64,000 nt of DNA from Patiria pectinifera (lineage: Eukaryota; Echinodermata; Asteroidea; Valvatida; Asterinidae): assembly GCA_029964075.1 (NCBI GenBank), contig CM057147.1, positions 17,133,513 through 17,197,512 of the forward strand. The letters are read 5' to 3'. Below the pieces are notes generated by a model. That model searched no databases and was not told the DNA's origin. It saw nothing but the letters and a program-made list of their open reading frames with translations. Positions 34,927 through 47,040 of the stretch are shown here, one piece after another. The translations under genes and the position numbers were made by a program. Numbering within the stretch: the first letter of the stretch is position 1; the number at the start of each line of letters is the position of its first letter.

Positions 34927-37900
34927 TTATGAGTCAATGTCTTGGGCATAGCAAACTGCTGAGATTAGTACCGTGATGTCATCTGGTTTACCTCCTGGGG
35001 AAAAAAAAAGACAAGAAAAACCCAGGGTCAATCCCAAGATGTGGAAAGAGATAGATGTAGTGTTGTAAATGAGTACATCACAAGTGATCACCAGTCCATC
35101 ACAAGTGATCACAAGTCCATCACAAGTGATCTTAAGTCCATCACAAGTGATCACAAGTGATCACCAAGCCATCACAAGTGATCACAAGTCCATCACAAGT
35201 GATCACAAGTGATCACAAGTCCATCACAAGTGATCACAAGTCCATCACAAGTGATCACAAGTCCATCACAAGTGATCACAAGTCCATCACAAGTATCACA
35301 AGTGGTCACCAAGCCATCACAAGTGATCACAAGTCCATCACAAGTGATCACAAGTCCATCTCAAGTGATCACAAGTCCATCACAAGTGATCACAAGTGAT
35401 CACAAGTCCATCACAAGTGATCACAAGTCCATCACAAGTGATCACAAGCGATCACAAGTCCATCACAAGTGATCACAAGTCCATCACAAGTGATCACAAG
35501 TCCATCACAAGTGATCACAAGTGATCACAAGTGATTACAAGTCCACAAAAACCAGACGTTGTTGCGGAGCGTGCGGGCTCCATTGCACAACGGATGAGGT
35601 ACTCAGACATCTTGTAATGCACTGTAATATTACAAAGCACTTCCTACAGATGAGTTGTGGGAATAAGCCAATTGGCCAGCCTTCCTTAATGCACCTGCAC
35701 TTGTCACGCTCGATGAACGGACTGCCCCGGCAAGGTTCCCCGAGTTCCCAGGGGAAACAGTCTGTGACACACACACACACACAGTTTCCCTGCATTTCAC
35801 TTCCTCATTGGCAGGGTTATTTATGAGGGAACTCCCCAGCCATGACCATGCAATGACTGAATCATTGTCGGCTTGGTCATGAGACATCGACGGGGCTGTG
35901 TACTGATTGGCTGGGCATGTGCGGATAACAAGGCTGAACATTTCGGCTCAATCTTAGAATTGAGGGATTTCCGGTGACCATCTTTCCTCACAGTTAGTGA
36001 ATCACATAATGTAGGAATAATTGAAAGATGGGGGTATGTACACGTGCGTGTACATTGTCCATCCACAGAAATATATGTGACACATGCATTTACCCCAACT
36101 CCCTAACGTGATTTACTGGGAACCATACCCATCCTGGCAAATTCCAACACCATATGGGAAACTGCACACGCATATTTCTGACTGATTCTGGAGGTGTGCC
36201 AACCCAATGTAAAAGACTGTCAGTTTAGGGGCACCGTACCCATCCTGACAGATTCCAACAAAACATGCTGTTGGGGTCTGATCACTGATCTCTATAAAGA
36301 CTGGATAGAGGATATGCATACAACATTCACACAGTAGACTTTGCATATTGACCAATTCGCCCCCGGTCTCACGAAGATGACCGCGTATAATACGAACGTT
36401 CTACGCGTAAATACGCGCGCGTTGTATCAACAGTTGACGCGCATTTTGGTCACGTACACATATTATGATGTTCTAAAAGGGACACATTTCCGTAGTGATT
36501 ATTATTTCAAAATGCTGAAAAAGTGATATTTGCGGCATTTTAGTAACCACGACATTAGAAAAACTGTAGTTAACCTTGGTCAGTGGTGGTGGTCAAAATC
36601 TAAGTCAAGTGAACCGCGATGTTACAAAAGAAATCATGCTGTCTATAAAGACGGCAACTTGTCCTTTGTAGATCACCAGCCGGTCTCACCAATATGGCGT
36701 CAAATTCATTCATTGTGCGGCTCTTTATTAGCTATCCAGTCTTTATATAGAGATCAGTGGGTCTGATGGGTTGAGTTCTGTTAGGGCTATTACTTTTGCA
36801 TTCTACCACAAACATGAGTTCATTCACAGTTTTAGCTGAATTACATGTATGGAATTCCGTTATGAAATGATCCGTAATGTCTGTTTCAGATTCTTATTTT
36901 CTAAAACATGTATAAAAAAAACAACCAAAAAAACCCAGAAAAACCCAAGTATTGCAAAATTGAACGCTTTTTCAAAACTGGGTAAAACAATTGGAAAAAC
37001 GATACTGAATATTAACCACCCCAACCCTTTAAAATCCAACTGTATGTTTTGTTGGAATCTGTTGGAGTGAGGACTGCACTTGTAAACAGATTATGCTTTA
37101 CACGGGGTCAGGCATACCACCATAATCAGAGGCCAACAGTTTGGGTGTTGGGTTTACATTTGTGTAAGAGTGAGGAAGGTTCCTAGTAAATCACTCAACG
37201 GGGTTAGGATTAAAGAGGTTCAAAAATTATGCAAACACCACGATGAAAACAACAACAGTACAACTATTTTTTTCTTAATCACCCAAATATAAACAAGAAA
37301 AGTGTGTCTTCCAACACAAATGCCCCTCCACCCCAACCGTCCCATAACTTGACACACTGCCACCCTCTTGATATGATAATTTATACGAGCTATCTGGTTC
37401 TGTGGGACTATTCAGTTACATAACCATTGATTTGTTTAGTTAACACTGATCTTGACCTGTGGCACCCCCTCCCTCTGAATTACAACTGGTTTCACAGGGT
37501 AGGTGTTGTGTAATTAAATGTGAAGTGAAAAACAACAAGATCCTACAGAATGAAGTAGAAAGAGATGTACCACTTGAAAGCTACCTGACAAGTTTCATGA
37601 CAATACACCAAGTCTAAATTGAGTTATCGTGATGACAAGCGTTTCTTTTGTTTTAGCCATATTGACCTTGACCTTGTACCTGTAGCCCGAAATTCAATAG
37701 GCTTCTTGGAGAATCCACTATCAAACTACCTGCCAAGTTTTATGACAATCCATCAAGTCTATCTTGAATTATCGTGATGACAAGCATTTCTTTTGCTTTA
37801 GCCATATTGACCTTGACCTTTGACCTGTAACCCCCGAATTCAATAGGCTTCTTGGGGGTTCCACTAGCAAGCCATCTTTAAAGTTTCATGACAATACATC

Positions 37901-39358
37901 AATGCTAATTTGAGTTATCGTGATGACAAGCACTTCTTTTGTTTATGTTATCATAATGCATTTCTTTTGTTTTAGCCATATTGACCTTGACCTTTGACTG
38001 GTAACCCCCAAATTCAATAGGCTTCTTGGGCGTACCCCTAGCAAGCCACCTGTCAAGTTTTATGACAATCCATCAAGTCTTCCTTGAGTTATCGTGATGA
38101 CAAGCATTTCTTTTGTTTTAGCCATATTGACCTTGACCATTGACCTGTAACCCCCAAATTCAATAGGCTTCTTTGGGGATCCACTAGCAAGCCATCTTGA
38201 AAGTTTCATGACAATACATTAATGCTAATTTGAGTTATCATGATGACAAGCATTTCTTTTGTTTACGTTATCATAATGCATTTCTTTTGTTTTAGCCATA
38301 TTGACCTTGACCTTTGACTGGTAACCCCCAAATTCAATAGGCTTATTGGGCGTACCCCTAGCAAGCCACCTGTCAAGTTTTATGACAATCCATCAAGTCT
38401 TCCTTGAGTTATCGTGATGACAAGCATTTCTTTTGTTTTAGCCATATTGACCTTGACCATTGACCTGTAACCCCCAAATTCAATAGGCTTCTTGAGGGTT
38501 CCACTAGCAAGCCATCTTTAAAGTTTCATGACAATACATCAATGCTAATTTGAGTTATCATGATGACAAGCATTTCTTTTGTTTACGTTATCATAATGCA
38601 TTTCTTTTGTTTTAGCCATATTGACCTTGACCTTTGACTGGTAACCCCCAAATTCAATAGGCTTCTTGGGCGTACCCCTAGCAAGCCACCTGTCAAGTTT
38701 TATGACAATCCATCAAGTCTTCCTTGAGTTATTGTGATGACAAGCATTTCTTTTGTTTTAGCCATATTGACCTTGACCTTTGACCTGTAACCCCCAAATT
38801 CAATAGGCTTCTTTGGGAACCCACTAGTAAACTACCTGCTAAGTTTCATGACAATCCATCAAGTTTATCTTGAGTTATCTTGATGAAAGCATTTTCTTTT
38901 GTTTTAGCCATATTGACCTTGACCTTGTACATGTAGCCCTCAAATTCAAAAGGCTTCTTGGGGAACCCACTATCAAACTAAATGCCAAGTTTCATGACAA
39001 TCCATCAAGTCTATCTTGAGCTATCGTGATGAAAGCAAAAGTGTGACACACACACACACACACACACCCACACCCACACACACACGGAAGGACAAGACAG
39101 AAACAGTATGCCCTTCGGCTTCGCCGGGGCATAAAAACAAGGAGACATTTGTTGCGTTCAGGCCAACCCACATAAGCAACCTCAGCTTTGTCTAGGTACC
39201 CCAAATCTAAATCGGTGTGAATACAAACCTAAGAACTCCATTCCGTTCGCTCTCGCGTGCTCCGCAAACGGCGACATGTAGTTGGGGTCATAAGCAAACT
39301 CCCTGGCTCGTTCTGCTATGGCGTTGACCGCACTTTGTATACTGCTAATCGTCTGATC
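34927..39358 (-). CDS. PPTC7: PPTC7 last two exons, extra copy (copy 1)
   Basis: Two exons identical in structure to those at 54,132 and 55,827. Exon 39,229-39,358 (acceptor ..CAG|GATCAG, donor TTAG|GTTTGT) encodes the segment with [15 protein letters not shown]. Exon 34,927-34,994 encodes [18 protein letters not shown] then DIDS and TAA. Both are intact; the first differs from the other copy only synonymously (GCG/GCA). No upstream exons are attached on this side of the gap. They are either the same gene on the other haplotype or an orphan 3' duplicate. The intron between them holds the 21-bp array, the MITE at 36,283 and the 37,298 insertion. Confidence 0.85.
35070..35545. repeat. 21-bp tandem array, long copy
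   Basis: Unit ATCACAAGTGATCACAAGTCC, with occasional 10-bp half-unit slips and rare variants, repeated about 22 times. Each unit contains palindromic TGATCA and CAAGTG (E-box-like half). It lies in the last PPTC7 intron. The other copy (54,284-54,517) is about half as long and partly inverted. Confidence 0.9.
36091..37213. mobile_element. TTACCCCAACTCC-ended element in the PPTC7 last intron
   Basis: The ends are inverted over about 35 bp: TTACCCCAACTCCCTAACG.. on the left and ..CAACGGGGTTAGGATTAA on the right, both continuing into GTGATTTACT(G/A)GGAACC. The interior shares blocks with 5,506-5,735. A younger MITE is nested at 36,283-36,759. The second copy (from about 55,062) lacks the nested MITE and the right terminus. 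Confidence 0.65.
36283..36759. mobile_element. 477-bp MITE with 8-bp target duplication; empty site in the other copy
   Basis: Ends CACTGATCTCTATAAAG.. and ..CTTTATATAGAGATCAGTG form inverted repeats of about 26 bp. It is flanked by GGTCTGAT at 36,275-36,282 and again at 36,760-36,767. The second block has a single GGTTTGAT at 55,251-55,258 with no insertion. An 8-bp duplication fits the hAT or P superfamilies; CA-ended termini do not decide between them. No transposase is encoded. Confidence 0.9.
37298..39134. mobile_element. 1.84-kb tandem-repeat insertion with 7-bp direct flanks, copy 1 only
   Basis: Flanked by AAACAAG at 37,291-37,297 and 39,135-39,141; the second block reads straight through this site near 55,730. 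Inside, imperfect units carry GTTATCGTGATGACAAGC, TTTTGTTTTAGCCATATTG, ACCTTGACCTTTGACCTGTA, CAATAGGCTTCTTGG and AAGTTTCATGACAATCCATC about nine times, alternating two unit types. It ends with a (CA)n run and a hairpin (TATGCCCTTCGG..CCGGGGCATA). Repeats of this style are common in marine invertebrates; I cannot name the family. Confidence 0.75.
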
Positions 39359-39654
39359 CTGGAAGACAAAAACAGGAAGAATACATTAGCGGCTTATAAT
39401 GAACGTCATCCCACTGAACACAACAGGAACAAATCCAACAAACTGTGATTGTGCTCTCCTGTCGAAAGAATGGATGCGTGTGCAATTTGCGTTGATAAGC
39501 CAGTTCGGTGTTTCAAATGGGACTATGTTTTCAACCTAACCCCACTCACATCACGGGTTTCATTCCATTCCCCACCCTACGTATCACCCTATGTATCACA
39601 CTACATACCACTCCTCATATCACCCCATGCCTCTACCATCCCTTACCCTTTGTG

Positions 39655-40511
39655 CAAACTTGATATTGCATATTCTTTCCAGAATAAGACACTCTGGAAT
39701 GTTATTTAACAATCCATCAAGATATGCATTTACACTCAGTCCTGTTCCCCACCATGTCTCACCCTGTTCCCCATCCTATGTATAACCCAATGCCTCATCT
39801 TGTGTCTAACCTTGATTTTGCCTGTGTCTTTCAGATTTGTACACAAGTGCGTTTCCACCTGCCTCCCATCCTTAACACTATAAATCTCAGCCCATCCCCA
39901 CCCCATTCCTCACTCTATGTCTCACTCCATCCCTCACCACATATCTCACCTTGGTTTTACCTATTTTTTTCAAGATGAGACTCTCTGGCATGTTCAGGAC
40001 TAAGTCTCCTGCCTCACCCCATTCCCCACCCCGTGTCTCACCCAATGTCTCACCCAGTTCCCCGTCCTATGTCTTACCCCATCCTTTATCCTGTATCTCA
40101 CCTTGACTTTGCCTATTTCTTTTAGGATGAGACTCTCTGGCATGATATCAAACAGGCTGTCTGTTGCCATCAGGACTAAGTCTCCCGCCTCACCCCTTTC
40201 CCCATCCAGTGTCTCACCCCATTCTACACCCTGTGTCTCACCCCATTCACCACCCTGTGTCTCACCCCATTACCCACCCTGTGTCTCACCCCATCCCTCA
40301 CCCGGTATCTCACCTTAATTCTGCCTCTTTCTTTTAGGATAAGATTCTCTGGCATGTACATTGTATTCAAACAGGCCATTTGTGGCCATCAGGACTAAGT
40401 CCCCTACCTCACCCCATTCCCCATCCCGTGTCTCACCCCATTCCTTACCCTACGTCTCGCCCCATTCCTTGTCTAATATCTCACCTTGATTTACCTATGT
40501 CTTTCAGGATG
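39655..40511 (-). repeat. PPTC7 exon-derived tandem array, copy 1, cut by the gap
   Basis: Same array as 56,250-57,330. Decayed exon pieces start at about 39,655, 39,807, 39,946, 40,099, 40,311 and 40,482; the last is broken off at ..TTTCAGGATG by the gap. Between them are G-rich (minus strand) GGGGTGAGACACAGGGTGG minisatellite units. Confidence 0.85.
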
Positions 40512-41011
40512 NNNNNNNNNNNNNNNNNNNNNNNNNNNNNNNNNNNNNNNNNNNNNNNNNNNNNNNNNNNNNNNNNNNNNNNNNNNNNNNNNNNNNNNNN
40601 NNNNNNNNNNNNNNNNNNNNNNNNNNNNNNNNNNNNNNNNNNNNNNNNNNNNNNNNNNNNNNNNNNNNNNNNNNNNNNNNNNNNNNNNNNNNNNNNNNNN
40701 NNNNNNNNNNNNNNNNNNNNNNNNNNNNNNNNNNNNNNNNNNNNNNNNNNNNNNNNNNNNNNNNNNNNNNNNNNNNNNNNNNNNNNNNNNNNNNNNNNNN
40801 NNNNNNNNNNNNNNNNNNNNNNNNNNNNNNNNNNNNNNNNNNNNNNNNNNNNNNNNNNNNNNNNNNNNNNNNNNNNNNNNNNNNNNNNNNNNNNNNNNNN
40901 NNNNNNNNNNNNNNNNNNNNNNNNNNNNNNNNNNNNNNNNNNNNNNNNNNNNNNNNNNNNNNNNNNNNNNNNNNNNNNNNNNNNNNNNNNNNNNNNNNNN
41001 NNNNNNNNNNN
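40512..41011. other. Assembly gap, exactly 500 N
   Basis: A run of exactly 500 N. The round length suggests a placeholder of unknown true size. Open frames across it are artefacts. Confidence 0.99.
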
Positions 41012-41036
41012 AATGACAAACGGTCCATTCTACCTC

Positions 41037-43367
41037 AGAAAGGCACTCGAAGGGATGTAAATACATGCAGTACACTGTTGAGTTAATCTCATCATGTGTA
41101 TCATAGTTACGTGTAGTTAAGAGTCGTAATAAGATTCCAACAAGTAACAGTTTTAAAAGCATTGGAATACCCATAAAGCTTCCACCAAAAAATATCTGAG
41201 AATGAGGATAAGAATGTCTTTGAGCTTTTTGCCCAAATATCACATTTTGTTTTAAGAGCAGGAACCAGTTTCTAAACCCAAAAACTGCTAAGCACACACC
41301 ATTGTTGTCTTGGTAAAAATACTTGACCTGTTACCACAGAGTGACATCAAGTCCGAAATTGCCATTTTGCAGTACAGTGGGACAAAGCCAAAATTTGAAG
41401 GGGTGGTCGATTTTTGGTTCTCAATTAAACCATAATCTTTAAGTCCCGTTTGACCTTTCTCCTTTTTTTTTTTTTTGTTCTGTCAAACATCTTTGAAACC
41501 TATTTTATCCTGTTTACTATAAGTTGACTGTTCATTCACTGTAACACAACTGCAAATTTGTCAATGCCATTTTCTCACAAATCCGTTTTACAACTTCAAG
41601 TAGGTCGGTGGTCTATATTTCTGTTACTGACCTCGGTACCCATGAATGTTGTATATCACTGGAAAGCTCTTGATATGCAGCATCAAGATATATAGATAGA
41701 AAAATTCCTCGCACGATTTTTCCAAGATATCAGCATTATGTATCAAAATAGCAGCAGAGACCCTAGTTTTATGTGAATGCGGCTCAACAAGTGCTCAATT
41801 AACATTTTGCGCATGTGCAATCCGTACTTTCGTGTGTTCTCAATGCGCAAACCAATCCCAAGTCTCAGCGAAACGGTCCCAATCCCTGGTCTAAATTCCC
41901 AAGATCTTGGGGAGTATCCCATTCCAAGTTGGCCAGACTGGACCTAGGTTGCTCTAGATACTTTTTCTGGGATCTGCGTCTGGAACTTCAGTCTCAAACA
42001 GATTGTTCACTAGTCGGCTCATTACCCCACCCTGCAAACAGGACGCTCGGATACTCTGGATGAGCTTCACAGAATCTTGTGAAGGAGTGGCCTATGACCT
42101 ATGTATAAAGCATCTGGCTGCAGCTGTTCAAGGCCGCAGTTAGACGGTGTGCGCAAATGCTCTCCGAAAATTTCACAAAGTGCACATTCCATTCCATACC
42201 GGATGGGATTTCTGTTCCATTCTGCGGACCATGTGGACACAATTTTGAGCATCGCGCAATGAATCCGACCGTTCGTGATTGAAGCCGGGCCTGAGCGAGT
42301 GACGGGAATTGCAAATTTACAACACAGATAAGTTTACAGAATTTCCATTACATTATGAGCGCTTTTCAACGAGAGAAAAAAACATCTCTAAACTGGAATA
42401 AAGAGTAATGCATCAGTTTCAGCGGCAGTTTCAAACCTTGCAGAGACATGACCTTGCAGAGTCATGACCTTGATGTGGCGCAGGTCACTGGTCACGCAAA
42501 ATCCAACCAATCAGGCGTGAATTCATCAGAGTATCCCAGCGTCCTGTTTGCAGGGGCGAGAGTCTGACGAATTCACTAATTGATTCTAGCTCCCACCATG
42601 CACCTACAAGTCTGTAAATCCGTCTTCCAGCTAAGTACAAGCGGTGAAGGGTTGGGCATTTAGTTGTGGTCATAATCTATGTATGTAGGATTATTTATAA
42701 GGTATTTATTTAATTGAATGGAAATAGCTTAATACTTATTTGAAAGCAATAATTATTTTTAAAATAAATATTTAAATTGCATGTAACTAGTAGGATACAT
42801 TTATGTTAATCTAAAATTATTTTACGATATCAATTGTAGTCAAATTATTAACATTCTTTAATTAATCTAAGTTCTCAATGCATGATAGAAGAGGTATACA
42901 GTGTCTTGCATGTTTTGTCTTTAAATTTACTAAGTTAATTCTGGTCGTTAAACAAATTATAATAGCTTTAGTCAATGCAAAAACTAATTACATGTCGCCA
43001 TAAGTGGGAGGGACTAAGAATTTGATTGGCTGTTGGGAACCTGTTGCCCCTCCTTATGCCATCATATGGCATTTTACATGTCTTAGTTAACTTTTCCTCT
43101 TTTTTTCTTCTTCAAATATACAGGGTACAAAGGTTGCAATTCTTAAAATGTATTTGATTTAATTATTGTCAGGTTTTAACACTGCTTCAAGTCTGCTGTA
43201 TACAGTTGCTGTGTAATTTTGATGTGTCAAATTTTTGAAGGGAAACTCTACTGTTTTGATCGTAAACCACGTAGACAATTGTAGAGTAATCCAATGTCCA
43301 AAGTGGCACCAAGCTTATGCTAGCTGTTGTACAAAAGGCGTGTGTCTTGCACACAAGGGCATGTCTT
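41037..43367. other. Intergenic counterpart of 14,323-16,660
   Basis: No gene. Same AT-rich sequence and same ~60-bp inverted pair as copy 1, with small deletions. Confidence 0.6.
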
Positions 43368-43422
43368 GCCCGCGAGGTGCGCGCCTTTCCCACGAGGTGT
43401 GCGCCTTGCCCACGAGGTGTGC
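43368..43422. repeat. 20-bp minisatellite, about 3 units
   Basis: Short allele of the array at 16,661-16,861. It runs directly into unrelated sequence at CCCACGCGCACGCTTGGG. Confidence 0.8.
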
Positions 43423-44703
43423 CCACGCGCACGCTTGGGACTATTAGTCGACTAGTGGTTGATTTGTGACGTACCTTACGCCTGCGCACTGATAGCATCG
43501 TGCGAACGTCTCTAGTCAAACGCTGGTCAAAATGTAATCGCAAAACTTCTGGATCCTGGCTCTCTGCTAGCGTTATGAATGCGCAAGGCTATTGGTTACC
43601 AGCGATCGATCCAACCAGCCCCAGTAGGTTGGTTCCAAATAGTCGACTAGCGTATAGTCAACCACCGTCGACTAGACAGAGTTCGGGCAAGCGTTAGTCG
43701 AACTATGATTAACCATTAGTCCTTGCGCGAACTTGGCCTTACCTGTAGAGCCACTACATTTGCATATTCCCTTACCGGCAGGTTCCGTTCGCTGAGAGTT
43801 TATACAACAACGCCCCCTCCATACTGCCCTGCATCACGAACACCATCTTGGGTTCCTCTTTTCTTTTAGCGGCAGGGCAGATAAGACTTATTTACGAAGT
43901 ACCTCCACAGATCTGTTTTTTCCCCAAAATTTCGTCAAGAGTTGTAATAAATAAAAGATAAGTTGTCACAGAACACCTTGTTGTATCGTCTGGTTGTTTG
44001 TCGTGCAGTGAAAGCTAACAAAAACGAGAAAAGTGTGTCGCGTCAGAAGGGCGTTGCCGCGAGATCGTCTGCATCTTCAACGCGTGGCTCGGCCGTCAAA
44101 TACGTCTCGCCGTCCCGCCAGACTGGAGACCCTGCATGTTAGTTGAGTATGTATGGGGGACCCCCGTGCACCCCCCCTCCCCCCCGAACTAATTTTCACC
44201 AATTTTTTGGGGTCCTAAAACACATTTTGGATGTTAACAGGACAAAAATCCGATGCGAAGGAGATGGTAAAAAGCCGCCCAAAATGGTAAAAACTGGAAA
44301 AGCCAAATTACGTGATAAAAGCATAAATAAAATGGTTAGTTATATGTTTTAGACCCTCAAAAACTCATTTCTGGTATCTGTTTTTTGCTATCATGCTTCA
44401 ATTCAAGATGGCGGCCAATTTGGTGGCCAATATGGCCGCCATATTGGTAAAAAAATGGAAAAAGTCACATATCAGCATTGAATAGTATGATAAAATCATA
44501 AATGAAATGGTAAAATATGATTTTGACCCTCTCAAATTCATTTCAGGTATCACTTTTTTGCTACCTGCTTCAAAATGTTCTATTTTTCACCGGCCATTAC
44601 TTAAATAACAAAGGAAGAGATATAATAAAACTGTAAGTAAATGGGTGAAGACTAGATATAAACGCACAAAAAATTTAAAGCGAAAACGCAAAATTCAGTG
44701 AAT
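43423..44703. other. Block unique to copy 2
   Basis: 43,423-43,740 has weakly inverted ends (GCGCACGCTTGGGACTA / TTAGTCCTTGCGCGAAC) and internal GTCGACTAG motifs, possibly a MITE. 43,770-44,140 has an AATAAATAAA signal followed by a short open frame rich in Ser/Lys/Arg, perhaps a retroelement fragment; this is weak. 44,230-44,580 is an imperfect direct duplication with 'AAATGGTAAAA' and 'GACCCTC.AAA.TCATTTC', flanking a GGCGGCCAA / TTGGCCGCC-like stem. Nothing here matches 16.9-19.6 kb. Confidence 0.4.
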
Positions 44704-47040
44704 TCTAGCAACTTGCAAGAAATTTCATTTTTTGGCCAAAATTTAAAAAAAAATGCAAGGGGTTAGCCTTACATTTTTAGTCAAAATCGGCCAAAAATTG
44801 ACTTTTCTCAAAACAAGGCAGAAACTCATCTGGATGCAAGAGGAACATCAATCAATACTCTTACACACAAAATTTTGAAGATTTGGGCAAAAATCGTCAA
44901 TTTTTGGAGAAAAAAAGGTAATTTTTTTAGCGACTTTTCCTTAATTTTTCGACAGAATTTCCCCTTTAACAGCACATCCGTCCAGCAATCGATTTGAAAT
45001 GCGTTCTAGGGCCCTTAAGGCATCTTTCTAGCAACTTTCAAGAAATTTCATTTTTTGGCCAATATTGAAAAAAATGCAAGGGGTTAGCCTTACATTTTTA
45101 GTCAAAATCGGCCAAAAATAGACTTTTCTCAAAACAAGGCAGAAATTCATCTGGATGCAAGAGGAACATCAATCAATACTCCAACACTCATAATTTTGAA
45201 GATTTGGGCAAAAATCGTCAATTTTAGGAGAAAAAAAATATTTCTTTCTGGGACTTTTCCTTAAACAGTGTCTTGTGTGGCGACATGGAGAACAACTTGG
45301 CGATGGGCTGCAGTGGCAGTCCAAACGATAGTGCACGACGACACGCTATCTCAAAAATTAATGGAAGCATTGAATTGAATTTTGGCCAGATGATTGGTCA
45401 TGAAAAGAAGACAAACTAGACAGAAGATTTAAACGAAATATTGTTTTTCTCTCTCAAACAGTGTCTTGTGTCGCAACACGTAGAAAAACTTGGCGATGGG
45501 CTGCAGTGGCAGTCCAAACAGAAATTTTGCCTCACTTTTGCACAGGAACGATAGTCCACGTCTACACGCTATCTCAAAAATTAATGGAAGCATTGAATTG
45601 AATTATGGCCAGATGATTGGTCATGATAAGAAGACAAACTAGACCGAAGATTTTGCCGAAATAGTGTTTTTCTCTCCCTAAACAGTGTCTTGTGTCGCGA
45701 CAAGTAGCAAAACTTGGCGATGGGCTGCAGTGGCAGTCCTAACATATCATTTGCCTCAACTTTGCACAGGAACGATAGTGCACGAAGACACGCTATCTCA
45801 AAAATTAATTGGAGCATCGAATTGAATTTTGGCCAGATGATAGGTCATGAAAAGAAGACAAAGTAGACAGAAGATTTAAACGAAATATTGTTTTTCTCTT
45901 CCTAAAACGTGTCTTGATTTGCAACAAAAATGTGTCGAAACCAAAATTGAAAAAAATGCAAGGGGTTAGCCTTACATTTTTAGTCAAAATCGGCCAAAAA
46001 TTGACTTTTCTCAAAACAAGGCAGAAATTCATCTGGATGCAAGAGGATCATCAATCAATACTGTAACACACATAATTTTGAAGATTTGGGCAAAAATCGT
46101 CAATTTTTGGAGAAAAAAAAATTCCTTAATTTTTCGACAGAATTTCCCCTTTAATAGCACATCTGTCCAAGAATCGATTTGAAATGCGTTCTAGGGCCCG
46201 GAAGGCATCTTTCTAGCAACTTGCAAGAAATTTCATTTTTTGGCCAAAATTTAAAAAAAAATGCAAGGGGTTAGCCTTACATTTTTAGTCAAAATCGGCC
46301 AAAAATTGACTTTTCTCAAAACAAGGCAGAAACTCATCTGGATGCAATAGGAACATCAATCAATACTCTTACACACAAAATTTTAAAGATTTGGGCAAAA
46401 ATCGTCAATTTTTGGAGAAAAAAAGGTATTTTTATTTAGCGATTTTTCCTTAATTTTTCGACAGAATTTCCCCTTTAACAGCACATCCGTCCAGCAATCG
46501 ATTTGAAATGCGTTCTAGGGCCCTTAAGGCATCTTTCTAGCAACTTTGAAGAAATTTCATTTTTTGGCCAATATTGAAAAAAATGCAAGGGTTTAGTCTT
46601 ACATTTTTAGTCAAAATCGGCCAAAAATTGACTTTTCTCAAAACAAAGCCAGTAATTCATCTCGATGCAAGAGGAACATCAATCAATACTGTAGTACACG
46701 TAATTTTGAAGATTATGGCAAAACCTCTCAATTTTTGGAGAAAACAAAGTAATTTTTGGAGCGATTTTACCTTATTTTTTCGACGGAAATTCCCCTTTAA
46801 TGGCACATCTGTCCAGCAATCCATTTGGAATGCGTTCTAGGGCCCTTGAGGCATCTTTCTAGCAACTTGCAAGGAATTTCATTTTTTGGCCAAAATTGAA
46901 AAAAATGCAAGGGGTTAGCTTTGCATTTTTAGTCAAAATCGACCAAAAATTGACTTTTCTCAAAACAAGGCAGAAATTCATCTGGATGCAAGAGGAACAT
47001 CAATCAATACACTAACACATGTAATTTTGAACATTTGGAC
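44704..47040. repeat. Two-family satellite array, short copy
   Basis: Order A (44,704-45,245), B (45,250-45,935, three units, one internally shortened), A (45,936-47,040). This matches the right-hand end of the 19.6-27.8 kb array; the left-hand A-B-A portion of that array has no counterpart here. Confidence 0.88.

Larger units (their letters stand above)
14295..40511. repeat. Large duplicated block, copy 1 (left of gap)
   Basis: Collinear with 41,012-57,108 over almost the whole length, with only scattered substitutions and small indels. The larger differences are listed in other entries: 16.9-19.6 kb replaced, satellite expanded, 36,283-36,759 and 37,298-39,134 inserted, arrays of different length. 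It contains the last two PPTC7 exons intact. It ends at the N gap in the middle of a PPTC7 exon-derived repeat. Most likely this is one haplotype of the locus. Confidence 0.9.

Noticed and set aside
35157-35472. Possible CRISPR-like array (21-bp repeats)
   Set aside because: Units are contiguous with no spacers, in an animal intron. It is a simple minisatellite.
39229-39358. A second independent PPTC7-like gene
   Set aside because: Only the last two exons exist on that side and they are nearly identical to the other copy; a haplotype copy explains them better than a paralogue.
40380-41297. Open frames spanning the N run
   Set aside because: Artefact of undefined bases; no sequence support.
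44710-46870. Type-A satellite frames (60-90 codons, 'MKKMQGVSLTFLVKIGQKLT')
   Set aside because: Same frame reappears in nearly every unit with variable ends; a repeat shadow, not a gene family.
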